Positions 37,512 through 45,924 of a stretch of DNA of 64,000 bases are shown here, piece by piece. This DNA comes from a virus: positions 1 through 64,000 of IMG/VR virus record IMGVR_UViG_3300017987_000005. One strand, written 5' to 3'. The stretch's first letter is position 1. Every line of letters begins with the position of its first letter. The notes under the pieces were generated by a model. That model worked only from the letters and a program-made list of their open reading frames with translations, was not told the origin of the DNA and searched no databases. The translations under genes and the position numbers were made by a program.

Positions 37512-38601
37512 CTGGTCTCCTTACTAAGCCTTTTGGCATACTGTAATCATAATCCGAACGTCGGTCTATAAAATGTTTTGACTTTGGTTTTCCTGCGTGC
37601 ATCATCGCTTGAAAAGTCCCAAACCACTGCGAGAACACAAGGCTGATAGTCGGGAACTGCTGAAAGTCATTCTTCTTGGCTATGGCTTTCCAGTTATCGA
37701 ATACAAAATCAATCACGTCCCTAATCTCTTCGATATCGCTGGTACGTTCAAGCATGTTCTTTATCAGCTTCCGTTCCTTCGCAAAATTTATGTTGAGCTT
37801 CTTTCCGGAAAGCTCGTGGTAACGATGTTTGAAGTAGGTCTCGAAATCAACCGTCTCCCAACTGTGGACGTCTTTCGGTCTTTCTCTTTTTGGCTTCGGC
37901 TCCTTCATGGCTTCGGTCAAGCTTCTTTTTTCATCTTCCATGTATCCGTACTTGCTTGAATGTTTCAGCGTACTACCTGTGCTCAAACGAGCTAATTTTT
38001 GGTCTTTCTCTGATAAAGAAGAATTATACGCTTTATCACTTGAGCCGTGAGGCTCAAGTTTTTCTTTTTTCTCTTCTTCTCTTTCTTCTTTTCTTTGTAT
38101 TACTTTCTTTTCTTCTTTCTCTTCTTCTCTTTTTTCTTTTTGCTGATTGGTGACATTTTTGTCACGTGTGGTATTTTCGTCACATATCGCCATCGCAGAA
38201 ATCACGTTAAAATCAGACACCTGAACGTCCAGCAATGTGTTCAGCAGATTCTCAGCCTGTCCAGAAAACTTTAGCGATGAGGTCGAATGGTCGTGGATAA
38301 TATATTTATTCCGACGACTGTTCAGTCCGGCAGGTATCTCGAGAAGATTTTTCTCGCACAGCTCTTCGATAGCTCGCATGATTGTCCGGCGATTTTTCTG
38401 AACAGCATCAGAAAGAACTTGCTGCGTCGGGAACTCTAGCGGCTCCTGGTAAACGTAGCTCATCATCGTCGCAAAAACAATCTTGGACGTGCTCGAAATG
38501 TTACTGGCATAGATAGTCGCCCACAACGTCTCAATCCACTTTGAATCGTGATGGAAAGTGAACTTTTTTGAGTACGGGTCGTATGAGACAATAGTTCCCA
38601 C
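37480..38601 (-). CDS. replication initiator-like protein with winged helix
   Basis: 373 aa. Starts at a GTG with GGAG seven bases upstream; the -10 of the promoter at 38631-38658 overlaps any longer start. The N-terminal region carries a winged-helix (PTQQVLSDAVQKNRRTIMRAIEELCEKNLLEI), then a lysine/glutamate-rich linker (EEEKEEKKVIQ), and a C-terminal helical domain as in DnaD/phage replication proteins. It comes directly before the loader, as an origin-binding protein would, but the origin is not identified. Confidence 0.65.
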   Translation of the reverse strand: MGTIVSYDPYSKKFTFHHDSKWIETLWATIYASNISSTSKIVFATMMSYVYQEPLEFPTQQVLSDAVQKNRRTIMRAIEELCEKNLLEIPAGLNSRRNKYIIHDHSTSSLKFSGQAENLLNTLLDVQVSDFNVISAMAICDENTTRDKNVTNQQKEKREEEKEEKKVIQRKEEREEEKKEKLEPHGSSDKAYNSSLSEKDQKLARLSTGSTLKHSSKYGYMEDEKRSLTEAMKEPKPKRERPKDVHSWETVDFETYFKHRYHELSGKKLNINFAKERKLIKNMLERTSDIEEIRDVIDFVFDNWKAIAKKNDFQQFPTISLVFSQWFGTFQAMMHAGKPKSKHFIDRRSDYDYSMPKGLVRRPGDARKSVNQG

Positions 38602-38630
38602 GCATTTTCTCCAAAAGGGGTTATGAGGAC

Positions 38631-38658
38631 ATTCTATCACCATGTCCCCGACTGTCAA
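38631..38658 (-). promoter_or_regulatory. promoter for initiator, loader and helicase
   Basis: -35 TTGACA, 16-bp spacer ending TGA, -10 TAGAAT. The -10 ends about 30 bases before the GTG start. Confidence 0.78.
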
Positions 38659-38702
38659 GCAAAAAATATAAAAAATGTGACAAAAATGTCACGCATCGTG
38701 GA

Positions 38703-39230
38703 TTAATTGGTGACAAAAACGCGCAATCGGTCCCAATTTTTGATGAAAACAGCAAAATAATCGCAAAAAAACTCATTATCAGCTCTGGTAAATTCTCGGT
38801 AATCTTCTGAAAAATTCTCGTCATACAGGTCGCTCGCTTTGTAACTGATTGGAAAACTGAACCCGAACCATGACTTGATTTTGCGTATCAGCGGATTCCA
38901 GTAATAGAATTTTTCCAGGAATGAGAACCATCGTTTCTTCCGCATCTTTGTCATCACATTTGCTAGCGTTCCGTACTCGTTATAGTACATCTCGTTGAAT
39001 AACACGTGACCGAGTTCGTGCAGCAAACTCAGTCGCGTCAACACTGACAGTTTAGCAAGTTTTTCCGGGACAAAAACTGTGTAGTGAGTCGATTCTCCGC
39101 GACGAATCCACTGCACGTAAAATCCTTTTCCATTATGCAGTTTTATTTCGATGCGCTCGCGTATATTTTTGCACTCGATTGCACTGCTGACAAACTCTTC
39201 AATCATCTTCAACAAGTTCTGCTTCTCCAC
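38703..39230 (-). CDS. ImmA/IrrE-like HExxH metallopeptidase
   Basis: 175 aa. HELGH at 71-75 in a helix (LSLLHELGHVLFNEM), with a C-terminal acidic segment (TRADNEFFCDYFAVF) that may give the third zinc ligand, the standard order of small phage/ICE peptidases that cut repressors. GTG start with AGGAG upstream, overlapping the upstream stop. No cognate repressor recognised next to it. Confidence 0.7.
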   Translation of the reverse strand: MEKQNLLKMIEEFVSSAIECKNIRERIEIKLHNGKGFYVQWIRRGESTHYTVFVPEKLAKLSVLTRLSLLHELGHVLFNEMYYNEYGTLANVMTKMRKKRWFSFLEKFYYWNPLIRKIKSWFGFSFPISYKASDLYDENFSEDYREFTRADNEFFCDYFAVFIKNWDRLRVFVTN

Positions 39231-39426
39231 TCATAACTCCTTTCCAATCCGGTCGTTCTTTAGTCGAATTATCACAGATATAAAGACTCCTACTCGCTGT
39301 ATCATAATAGAACTCTCCGACACTCGGGTTGTCAGGATAATTCGGTACCAATTCAATCTCGTCAACAATCACATTTTTAATTTGAAAACGATTGTTGAAC
39401 CAGATGTATTTTCGGTCTACACTCAT
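39199..39426 (-). CDS. small protein with N-terminal W-F motif
   Basis: 75 aa. It begins MSVDRKYIWFNNRFQIKNV: the motif lies at residues 9-12 instead of the end, with TTC-AAC-AAT codons. The rest is beta-rich, including SVGEFYYDTASRSLYICDNSTKE, a motif of tail-fibre and baseplate-type proteins (G-x-x-Y-x-D-x-x-x-x-x-L-Y). ATGA overlap with a tail gene upstream. Confidence 0.58.
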   Translation of the reverse strand: MSVDRKYIWFNNRFQIKNVIVDEIELVPNYPDNPSVGEFYYDTASRSLYICDNSTKERPDWKGVMSGEAELVEDD

Positions 39427-39776
39427 ATCGAAACTGCCCGTCCATTATCAAACCAACTTGAATGAATACTCGACGCGGTTTTCATCCCGGTTACGTGTCT
39501 GTAAACAGTCCCGTCCGGGTCAAAATCAAAGACGAATTCGCACACCGCATGCTGACGATTATCGGTCGTCCAAAGTCGCCACGTATAGTCACGATTTCTT
39601 TTGAAATGATAACGATGTTTTAATGTCGTTTCAACAAGCGTTTCGAATATGTCGAGACGCTTATTTGTACGCGGAATCTCCTCCGATTTTTTGACAGCAC
39701 TACACCAGTTGCGGTCCAAGAATACGCGGAAAGTTCCCGCCTCCCACGCAGCTATAATTTGCTCTTCTTCAGACAT
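39423..39776 (-). CDS. W-F tail protein (SWFDNGRAVSI end)
   Basis: 117 aa. Helical N-terminus, strands (YTWRLWTTDN, HAVCEFVFDFD) and tail. Starts at the second ATG of ATGATG, overlapping the end of the glycosyltransferase-like gene. Confidence 0.66.
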   Translation of the reverse strand: MSEEEQIIAAWEAGTFRVFLDRNWCSAVKKSEEIPRTNKRLDIFETLVETTLKHRYHFKRNRDYTWRLWTTDNRQHAVCEFVFDFDPDGTVYRHVTGMKTASSIHSSWFDNGRAVSI

Positions 39777-40336
39777 CATAACCACTTCAAATTCCCATGC
39801 TTTACAAAGTGCTCATATTCAGTATACTCTGCTTCAAAATTGTGCCGTCCTTTTTTGTGCTCTTTGTTGTAATAATGACCGCCGCCGTCTCCAAATCCGG
39901 CAATAAAAATCTCCGCTTTTGGAAATGCTTCCCGAGCAGTCATTACTCCCATAAATCCGGTCGAAGGTATCGTACCAAAACGCTTCTCATACTTCGCCCA
40001 AACTTTCTCCGAATAGAATCTGATATCATCATTCGACACGCCCGCATAGCGAAGTAAAAACTGGACAATATTTCCATCAAGATTGAAGTGAACTCCGTTC
40101 ATCCACAGCTCTTCAATCGCACCTGAATTCGCGTCACATTTTCCGGCTTGTCTATAGAGTAAGTTGTACACAGAGTGATGCGCTACACACCAGTGAGTCG
40201 TCCTGCTTCCAAGGTCTTTTTCAAACCCCTGGATTCTGAAATCATTAAACCGGACAATTTTACTGCACCGGTCTATTTTCTTTCCTAAGTTTGAGCCGAT
40301 TAAACTCGGGGCATTTCCTATAATAACTACTTTCAT
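39776..40336 (-). CDS. GT29/sialyltransferase-like glycosyltransferase
   Basis: 186 aa. The N-terminus MKVVIIGNAPSLIGSNLGK and IVRFNDFRI match the first sialylmotif of GT29-type enzymes (G-N-x-x-S and R-F-N), and IPSTGFMGVMTA matches the second; the end has a histidine-rich YEHFVKHG. Such proteins transfer sugars to glycans; in phages they may alter host surface sugars or virion proteins. It ends KWL, where a W-F tail would stand, and sits inside the tail-protein operon. ATGA overlap with the upstream gene. Confidence 0.78.
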   Translation of the reverse strand: MKVVIIGNAPSLIGSNLGKKIDRCSKIVRFNDFRIQGFEKDLGSRTTHWCVAHHSVYNLLYRQAGKCDANSGAIEELWMNGVHFNLDGNIVQFLLRYAGVSNDDIRFYSEKVWAKYEKRFGTIPSTGFMGVMTAREAFPKAEIFIAGFGDGGGHYYNKEHKKGRHNFEAEYTEYEHFVKHGNLKWL

Positions 40337-40668
40337 GCTTGACGTCTCCTTCCGTTACTGAACCATTGGCGCAAGCGTAAGCGCAGAGCTAGCTCCTGTT
40401 TATTATATTGTCTGACAAGCTCGTGCTCAACCATCGCTTCAAGCGCTCCGGTCTCTCCCTTTTTGTAGCACTCGTCTACGCATTCCGGACACATTGAGAC
40501 TCTCATAAAGATATACTTTTTCCTAATAAAAGTCCAGTGACATGTGCCGCGAGTCCTCACGCAGTCCCCGGCTACGAGTGGTTTCCTGCATATAAAACAC
40601 GTCGTGTCACACCCTTTATTTACAAGTGTGGAGCAGTGCGTAATCGTTCCTAAATCTTCGACTTGCAT
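40333..40668 (-). CDS. W-F tail protein with zinc site (QWFSNGRRRQA end)
   Basis: 111 aa. Two cysteine pairs (CFICRKPLVAGD and CPECVDEC) around strands form a zinc fold seen in other tail proteins. The tail has Ser at the variable position and TTC for Phe. The tail codons GGA-AGG-AGA give the next gene its ribosome-binding site. Confidence 0.66.
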   Translation of the reverse strand: MQVEDLGTITHCSTLVNKGCDTTCFICRKPLVAGDCVRTRGTCHWTFIRKKYIFMRVSMCPECVDECYKKGETGALEAMVEHELVRQYNKQELALRLRLRQWFSNGRRRQA

Positions 40669-41087
40669 ATACCATTCTCGAACCAAGGAATCACTTCTAA
40701 ACTCATCAACGTATCACTCCACTTCGGCACATGTTTCCAGCTATCGTGCTTAAAAAACGTATAACGCACTTCCGGGTCATCGGTACCCACTTCGTAAAAA
40801 ACGCATAATCCGATATCCAGCTCCCAGTCGTGAAAAGTAAGCATCCCCATTTTTCCGTCGCGACGAAGACTGGTTCCCGTAAGTGCGAATCGCTGCCTGT
40901 ACTCCATCAGTTCTTTGTGAATAAATGATTCGACATGGAGAGCTACTCCATGAGAAACATAAAACGGACTTTCATACAGAGAATGATTAAAACTCGCCAC
41001 GTACACGGCATGCTTAAGCGGGTCTGCTATCTTATACAGGAATTCCCGTATTTCTTTCAAATCCTCTTCAGCAATCTCGATAGTCAC
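40650..41087 (-). CDS. W-F tail protein (PWFENGICKSKI end)
   Basis: 145 aa, GTG start. N-terminal helix (AEEDLKEIREFLYKIADPLK), then strands (WELDIGLCVFYEV, EVRYTFFKHDSWK) and tail VIPWFENGICKSKI. It overlaps the downstream gene by 19 bases. Confidence 0.66.
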   Translation of the reverse strand: MTIEIAEEDLKEIREFLYKIADPLKHAVYVASFNHSLYESPFYVSHGVALHVESFIHKELMEYRQRFALTGTSLRRDGKMGMLTFHDWELDIGLCVFYEVGTDDPEVRYTFFKHDSWKHVPKWSDTLMSLEVIPWFENGICKSKI

Positions 41088-41530
41088 TGTCGCGTCCTCT
41101 GATTATTAAACCACGCCGGCTTATAATCCGGCACTATCTTTCCCTCATTAAATCGTTTCTTAATCTTTGTGCGCTCATCCTCATTCGTGAAATAATCGAC
41201 AAGTATCTTATGGGGATTCCCGTAACTCTTTCTGAATATAATTAAAATCCCCCCTCTTTTTCCTCCGCCGTCTCGATAATCAACGATTATCATATCTCCA
41301 TGAACAAGTCCCGGCACAAGATTCTTTGTTGTGAATGATTTCTTGTTATACCCAAAACGCTTCTCGTACATTGGATTACGAAGAAGACGGTCAATCTTCG
41401 CACACACATTCCGTCGTATCCGCCGCTTAAACGTATGCGCAGCATGTTCCCCCGAGTCAGAGTTCTTCAGTACAACACTGACGACAGCTTTAGCTGAGCG
41501 CATAAAAGCTTTGAGAACAGTATCGCTCAC
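41084..41530 (-). CDS. W-F tail protein (AWFNNQRTRQ end)
   Basis: 148 aa, basic. GTG start in the upstream TGA. Helical first half rich in arginine (FKRRIRRNVCAKIDRLLR), strands (GDMIIVDYRDGGGKRGG, ILIIFRKS), then YKPAWFNNQRTRQ. Confidence 0.66.
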   Translation of the reverse strand: MSDTVLKAFMRSAKAVVSVVLKNSDSGEHAAHTFKRRIRRNVCAKIDRLLRNPMYEKRFGYNKKSFTTKNLVPGLVHGDMIIVDYRDGGGKRGGILIIFRKSYGNPHKILVDYFTNEDERTKIKKRFNEGKIVPDYKPAWFNNQRTRQ

Positions 41531-42021
41531 GATTTACCTTTCCCCATAATGTCAAGAAGTTTCTGTAAATTATCCGCATGCTGTAACAGCTTATCCAATA
41601 CTTTTTTAACTGGGCTGACGTCCACTTTCATGTCGTGCTCCCCGATAAACTCCAGGGCGAGCTTGCACGAAGAAAATGTTATCTGATATTCGTTGTCATC
41701 ATAATGGAAGTATATCTCTTCTTCGCGATTCAAATAAAATCCGCCATGATGCATCCCGTCATAAATGAGGTCAAAAAACGGGTCAAGCGATTCGTTGTCT
41801 TTGGGGTCAAGTACGAGGCATCCTTCTGCATGACCCTCGCGCAAAACCCACTCTACGCATCCAACAAACTCATCAAGAAATAACGCAGTCGCAGCCTCCT
41901 CTACTTCGGGGCTCATTTTCATTGCTTCGTCCCAGTACGGGCGAGCGAGGCCGTTTGCTTTATCGTTCAACTCCTGCTGCTTCTTTCGAAGCTCCTTATA
42001 TCTATCTCGTAAAGCAGACAT
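41527..42021 (-). CDS. helical protein without tail
   Basis: 164 aa. Coiled-coil N-terminus (SALRDRYKELRKKQQELND), a beta-rich middle (EEIYFHYDDNEYQITFS) and a helical end. Preceded by the leader GGAGAGTGATTATG. It ends MGKGKS, not a W-F tail, although it lies among tail genes. Confidence 0.6.
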   Translation of the reverse strand: MSALRDRYKELRKKQQELNDKANGLARPYWDEAMKMSPEVEEAATALFLDEFVGCVEWVLREGHAEGCLVLDPKDNESLDPFFDLIYDGMHHGGFYLNREEEIYFHYDDNEYQITFSSCKLALEFIGEHDMKVDVSPVKKVLDKLLQHADNLQKLLDIMGKGKS

Positions 42022-42031
42022 AATCACTCTC

Positions 42032-42514
42032 CTAAACTATATGGACGTCTTCGCTACCGTCAGATTTTTTGATTGTGATTTTTGCAAGTGGCGTGTTGTC
42101 CTTCGGAGGCCCGTCCTCTTTTGGCTCAATGACGGCTCCGGTCTCGGGATACTCTCCTCCGAGGGTATACTCAAGTTCCGGTCCATCAAATTCCCCGTAC
42201 GCCATCCCATCCTGATACATTGCTCGCAAAATAGACAGCCACGGCTCCTGGACATAATAATAAAACTGGTTCTCATGACGTCCGAGACTCCCGTCAGGAT
42301 GACGGAGCAGAACAAGGTCAGTACCGAACGCTCCGGCTTTCTTCCTTACTTGGCAGACATATCCGACATACATACTCCACCCGCGCTCTCCATGATGATT
42401 CCCATGCTGTAACGCGGTTATAACATATCGTCCCGGCTCGGGGTGAGTACTAAGACCCACTCCGAACTCAGGGTCTTTTGAGTCAATAATCTTCTTAAGA
42501 ACTTTTTCGTCCAT
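42032..42514 (-). CDS. beta-rich protein without tail
   Basis: 160 aa. The middle (GYVCQVRKKAGAFGTDLVLLRHPDGSLGRHENQ) and the C-terminal acidic segment (KEDGPPKDNTPL) resemble phage proteins with a small beta barrel. The start lies inside the upstream gene's tail extension. Unknown function. Confidence 0.58.
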   Translation of the reverse strand: MDEKVLKKIIDSKDPEFGVGLSTHPEPGRYVITALQHGNHHGERGWSMYVGYVCQVRKKAGAFGTDLVLLRHPDGSLGRHENQFYYYVQEPWLSILRAMYQDGMAYGEFDGPELEYTLGGEYPETGAVIEPKEDGPPKDNTPLAKITIKKSDGSEDVHIV

Positions 42515-43022
42515 CACACTCTCCTAATCCGTTATTAAACCACTTCCCCGATGAAGGTATCATCCGAGATGCTAATGAATACATAAATACTCTAACTTGT
42601 TCGTCAGCTTCTTCTTTTGTACTTGTTCCGAATATTGTCATATTATAACTGCCCCACTTTACGCTTTTCAGAAATATCCTAAATACGCAGATGGCATATC
42701 CGTCGTGCGGGTCACTGACATACTCTTCCTTCTCATAGTACGGGCATATCACTGCTATGCGAAGAATCCCCTGACAAAGGTCAATCTCCTTTATGGAATC
42801 AGCTCCGACTACAGCGTGCCCCTCCTCAAGCTCATTATATAACGCGCTAGCCAACTCGGTCTTCAAGATAGTCTCTATCTTGTCAATTATCCTGAATCCG
42901 TGTTCAAGCGCATTATCATCGAGACCGTAAATCGCTTCCTCGATAGCAAATGCTATCGATGTCTCAATCTCTCCGAATAAGTCCGAATCCAGGGGTCGCA
43001 TCCTGCTTCTCCAATTTTCCAT
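42495..43022 (-). CDS. W-F tail protein (KWFNNGLGECDGRKSS end)
   Basis: 175 aa, from the ATG nested in the GAT-AAT-GGA of the upstream tail (MENWRSRMRPL). Helical start, strands (YAICVFRIFLKSVKWG, YNMTIFGTS) and tail followed by eleven more residues. Confidence 0.67.
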   Translation of the reverse strand: MENWRSRMRPLDSDLFGEIETSIAFAIEEAIYGLDDNALEHGFRIIDKIETILKTELASALYNELEEGHAVVGADSIKEIDLCQGILRIAVICPYYEKEEYVSDPHDGYAICVFRIFLKSVKWGSYNMTIFGTSTKEEADEQVRVFMYSLASRMIPSSGKWFNNGLGECDGRKSS

Positions 43023-43374
43023 TATCATACCATCGCGCTTCCGGCGCGACCATGTTCTTCAACGACACGTGCGAAATAATATACTTTTTATCAACTCTCC
43101 ATCTGAATCCGATTCCCGGATTCGTAATCATAACTTTCACATGCGCATCATAAAATTCCTCATGCCACTGCGTGCTCGGATACACTATCTGTACTTTAAC
43201 TGCAACGTGGCACTCGTTCTCAATAACGGGAACTTCACTCAAACGCTTCTCAATGTGCTTCTTCAGGTTATACTCAGGCTGCTCGTCAGCCCAAACAAAA
43301 TCCGATAGCTTATCAAATGAAATCTCGTCAAGAATTCGATTCACGTTAGTTTGTACTACATCGCTCCAACTCAT
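42964..43374 (-). CDS. W-F tail relative (RWYDNGKLEKQ...)
   Basis: 136 aa. The tail is present as WYDNG, Phe replaced by Tyr, and is followed by 19 extra residues that overlap the next gene. Strand-rich centre (CHVAVKVQIVYPS, DAHVKVMITNPG). The conservative Phe-to-Tyr change supports selection on the protein. Confidence 0.65.
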   Translation of the reverse strand: MSWSDVVQTNVNRILDEISFDKLSDFVWADEQPEYNLKKHIEKRLSEVPVIENECHVAVKVQIVYPSTQWHEEFYDAHVKVMITNPGIGFRWRVDKKYIISHVSLKNMVAPEARWYDNGKLEKQDATPGFGLIRRD

Positions 43375-43739
43375 CAAGAAACTCCGACTCCATTGTCAAA
43401 CCACGCTCTGCTCATGTCGCATCTGGCAGGGTTATTCACGTCAACAAACGGCGCGGCACACTGATAGCACAACTCCGATGTCGGACTGTCAGGTCCTCCT
43501 CCGGCATAGGCGGACTTGCGAACATAATAATACTCTTCTCTCTTACGTATCTGTGCTCCACACGAATCGCAAAATTCCTCGTTATCAGATATCACTGGAT
43601 TAACGATGAAGCTTGTGCGTAATCCAGAGGCGCGTCCGGCAGCAATCTTTTCAAAAGCCCTTACCGCCGTAGCAACTCTATCCCGGAAAGAAGAGCGTTT
43701 CGGGTGCTTTAGATATCGCTTCCACGCTTCTTTACGCAT
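43374..43739 (-). CDS. W-F tail protein with zinc site (AWFDNGVGVS end)
   Basis: 121 aa. Basic N-terminal helix, then CDSCGAQIRKREEYYYVRK and LCYQCAAPF, a zinc fold, then NPARCDMSRAWFDNGVGVS. AAGGA supplied by the upstream gene's last codons. Confidence 0.67.
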   Translation of the reverse strand: MRKEAWKRYLKHPKRSSFRDRVATAVRAFEKIAAGRASGLRTSFIVNPVISDNEEFCDSCGAQIRKREEYYYVRKSAYAGGGPDSPTSELCYQCAAPFVDVNNPARCDMSRAWFDNGVGVS

Positions 43740-43741
43740 AC

Positions 43742-44113
43742 TCAGTCCTTCTTATTATTAAACCATCCGCGCGTACGAACACGTCCGCACGGAAACTCCA
43801 TATTCAACTCGTACGTATCTCCAGCTTCCAACACTTGTATCGACACCTTCGCTCGTAACAGGTTGTTAGCAAGACTTTTCTCGGTGTTATTCCGGCGACT
43901 GCACTCAACTGTCCATCTATTAATCTTGTTTCTATTAAACAGCTCCCGACACCTCTCCTGAAGAATGGTGCGGTAATTCTGTATCGATACGATGTCCGCA
44001 GGTTCATATTCGAAATGCTTTCCGGCTTCCATGAACTCGTCCTGGAGATTCTCTATAAAACTTTCCGCATCTATCTTGCGCGCTATCTTTTTACGCTTCG
44101 AAAACTTAGCCAT
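43742..44113 (-). CDS. W-F tail protein (GWFNNKKD end)
   Basis: 123 aa. Basic start (MAKFSKRKKIARKID), helices, strands (RAKVSIQVLEAGDTYELNMEF) and the tail with Lys in place of Gly. The start overlaps the upstream tail's last codons. Confidence 0.67.
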   Translation of the reverse strand: MAKFSKRKKIARKIDAESFIENLQDEFMEAGKHFEYEPADIVSIQNYRTILQERCRELFNRNKINRWTVECSRRNNTEKSLANNLLRAKVSIQVLEAGDTYELNMEFPCGRVRTRGWFNNKKD

Positions 44114-44364
44114 CACATCTTCCCGTTATTAAACCACTTTTTCGGACCAGCATGATATTCTGAATAACAGCAATGACACACAACAACGGTGTGAACAATA
44201 TCGCAATCAACGCGAGGATTGTATGTCGAGTTCTCAACTACGTGCAGCATTTCTCCGTAACCGATATTACCGGCGCACTTCTGACACGTCGAACCCTCCA
44301 AAGCTTCGCACACAATCGAGCTTCGGTCTGCATCCCTTAATAAATATCTGGTATAACTGCTCAC
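44113..44364 (-). CDS. W-F tail protein with zinc site (KWFNNGKM end)
   Basis: 83 aa, GTG start. CQKCAGNIGYGEMLHVVEN then CHCC form a zinc fold like those at 43374 and 45336; tail GPKKWFNNGKM. Confidence 0.67.
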   Translation of the reverse strand: MSSYTRYLLRDADRSSIVCEALEGSTCQKCAGNIGYGEMLHVVENSTYNPRVDCDIVHTVVVCHCCYSEYHAGPKKWFNNGKM

Positions 44365-44912
44365 AAGCTCCTCCGGTTATTAAACCACGTCAAAGGAACG
44401 GGTACAACGAACGTCCCGTTCGGGCACTTAAGTCCAAAACGTACTGACTTATACTCATCCGTCTCCGTCATCCCCTGGACGACAATCTTCAATACAAAAT
44501 CTTCGCGAGCTTCCGTATATACGCGGAACTCGTCAATACTTATCCCATAGTATTTCGAGATAGACTTCTTTAGCGTCCTATCAAACTCAACTGAAGGGTT
44601 CTTCACTCCCGTAAACGCCATTCTGTCAAGTATGTCCTGATGCGCGTCGGCGGCTAATTTATGCAGAGTGCTTATCAGCGTATCTGATTCAAGCATCTCC
44701 TTAAACATTTTCTTTATCGGTCCTCTTGACGCTGCTTTGGACTCTTCTCCGAGTACGTCTTCGATAGCTGTCCACGATTCTCCCATGTACATATACATCG
44801 TATTAGTCGTAGCGTCGTAATGCAGGTCTCCCATGTTAGGCGACTTGGGAAAACTCCCGTCCCCATATCCGTACGACGGCCCTTCCTTAGACACACTCAC
44901 AGCACTTCCCAT
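44361..44912 (-). CDS. W-F tail protein (TWFNNRRSL end)
   Basis: 183 aa, from the ATG nested in AAC-AAT-GGG of the upstream tail (MGSAVSVSKEGP). N-terminal segment MGDLHYDATTNTMYMYMGESWTA is a beta-hairpin motif of fibre-like proteins and resembles the one in the 39199 gene. Then a helical part, strands and VPVPLTWFNNRRSL. Confidence 0.67.
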   Translation of the reverse strand: MGSAVSVSKEGPSYGYGDGSFPKSPNMGDLHYDATTNTMYMYMGESWTAIEDVLGEESKAASRGPIKKMFKEMLESDTLISTLHKLAADAHQDILDRMAFTGVKNPSVEFDRTLKKSISKYYGISIDEFRVYTEAREDFVLKIVVQGMTETDEYKSVRFGLKCPNGTFVVPVPLTWFNNRRSL

Positions 44913-45336
44913 TGTTAAACCAATCCTTATTCGGTGCATGGTGATATCTGCGAAGGTAAATCCGCATCTCATCAGGCTTGTCCCCTATCTCGTTGTCATA
45001 GCAGTGTCGGCACAGGTACGCACAATCAGAATCCGTCTCAGCATCGCACTCCACTTTGACAGCAAACATGTCGGGCTTAAGCGCGTTTCCGCACAACATG
45101 CAGAACTCATCCTTCCGCATTACATGACTCTCAGTGTATACGCGGTAATCAGTCTCCTGCTTCTTATACTTCACTGCGCACAGCGTACAGACTATTTTTG
45201 AGCGGGAAGGCCCGCGTCTTTTCCCGATAATGTAAAATCCCGGCATATCACGAATCGGCACGAGACAATCCATGCACGTATACTGGTCATGGTCTTCTTC
45301 CATCCCTTTTGTCATAACGTATACTGGATGGTCCAT
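44887..45336 (-). CDS. W-F tail protein, cysteine-rich (DWFNNGKCCECV end)
   Basis: 149 aa. Three zinc-type pairs (CMDCLVPIRDMPG, CTLC, CMLCGNAL, CRHC) in two or three modules, then NKDWFNNGKCCECV. The zinc pattern repeats within the protein. Confidence 0.67.
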   Translation of the reverse strand: MDHPVYVMTKGMEEDHDQYTCMDCLVPIRDMPGFYIIGKRRGPSRSKIVCTLCAVKYKKQETDYRVYTESHVMRKDEFCMLCGNALKPDMFAVKVECDAETDSDCAYLCRHCYDNEIGDKPDEMRIYLRRYHHAPNKDWFNNGKCCECV

Positions 45337-45743
45337 TATCGCTCACTCCTGTTATTAAACCACGCATTCGGAATAGCCGGCTCCACAGGCGGCTCGACTC
45401 TGAGATATTTAGCAGTGCACCATATGCATCTGAATCCGTCTCTCCGAAGGTCCTGCTTTCCTTTATACACGATGAACATATACTTCGGTGAATCCTCAAG
45501 CGGTATTACTTCTCCGCACGCTTGGCACGTCGGCTCTTCCTCAGACGTCCAGTCAGTCCGCGAAATAGTATACTGTCTGCTGGTCCCTTTATTGAACTCG
45601 TCTATCGCTTCACGTATCCGCTGCTGGAATACTTTCCACGGGTCAACAATACTCCAGGGGTCTCCTCCACAACGGCAGAAGTATCCCTCGTATGTCTGTT
45701 CCCCACACTCCGGGCACGGACGAAGCATTCTATCAGTCCCCAT
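45336..45743 (-). CDS. W-F tail protein, zinc ribbons (AWFNNRSER end)
   Basis: 135 aa. N-terminal ribbon CPECGEQTYEGYFCRCGG, second site CQACGEVIPLEDSPKYMF then CIWC, then VEPAIPNAWFNNRSER. The second module resembles those at 43374 and 44887. Confidence 0.67.
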   Translation of the reverse strand: MGTDRMLRPCPECGEQTYEGYFCRCGGDPWSIVDPWKVFQQRIREAIDEFNKGTSRQYTISRTDWTSEEEPTCQACGEVIPLEDSPKYMFIVYKGKQDLRRDGFRCIWCTAKYLRVEPPVEPAIPNAWFNNRSER

Positions 45744-45924
45744 CACGCATCCCGTTATCAAACCAAGCTCCCGAACACTTCCGGCGCTTCAGGTTCTCAG
45801 CATACACGATGAACTCGGTAAGGGCTTCCTCCCCCATCTCCTTACATTCGTGTATCGTCAGGTCATACTCAAAAGAAGCAAACGCTGACAATGCGTCGAA
45901 ATTCACTTTTCGTTTCTTATTCAC
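45733..45924 (-). CDS. W-F tail protein, small (AWFDNGMRDGD end)
   Basis: 63 aa, GTG start with GGGAG from the upstream tail. Helical, then KRRKCSGAWFDNGMRDGD. One of the smallest members. Confidence 0.63.
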   Translation of the reverse strand: MNKKRKVNFDALSAFASFEYDLTIHECKEMGEEALTEFIVYAENLKRRKCSGAWFDNGMRDGD

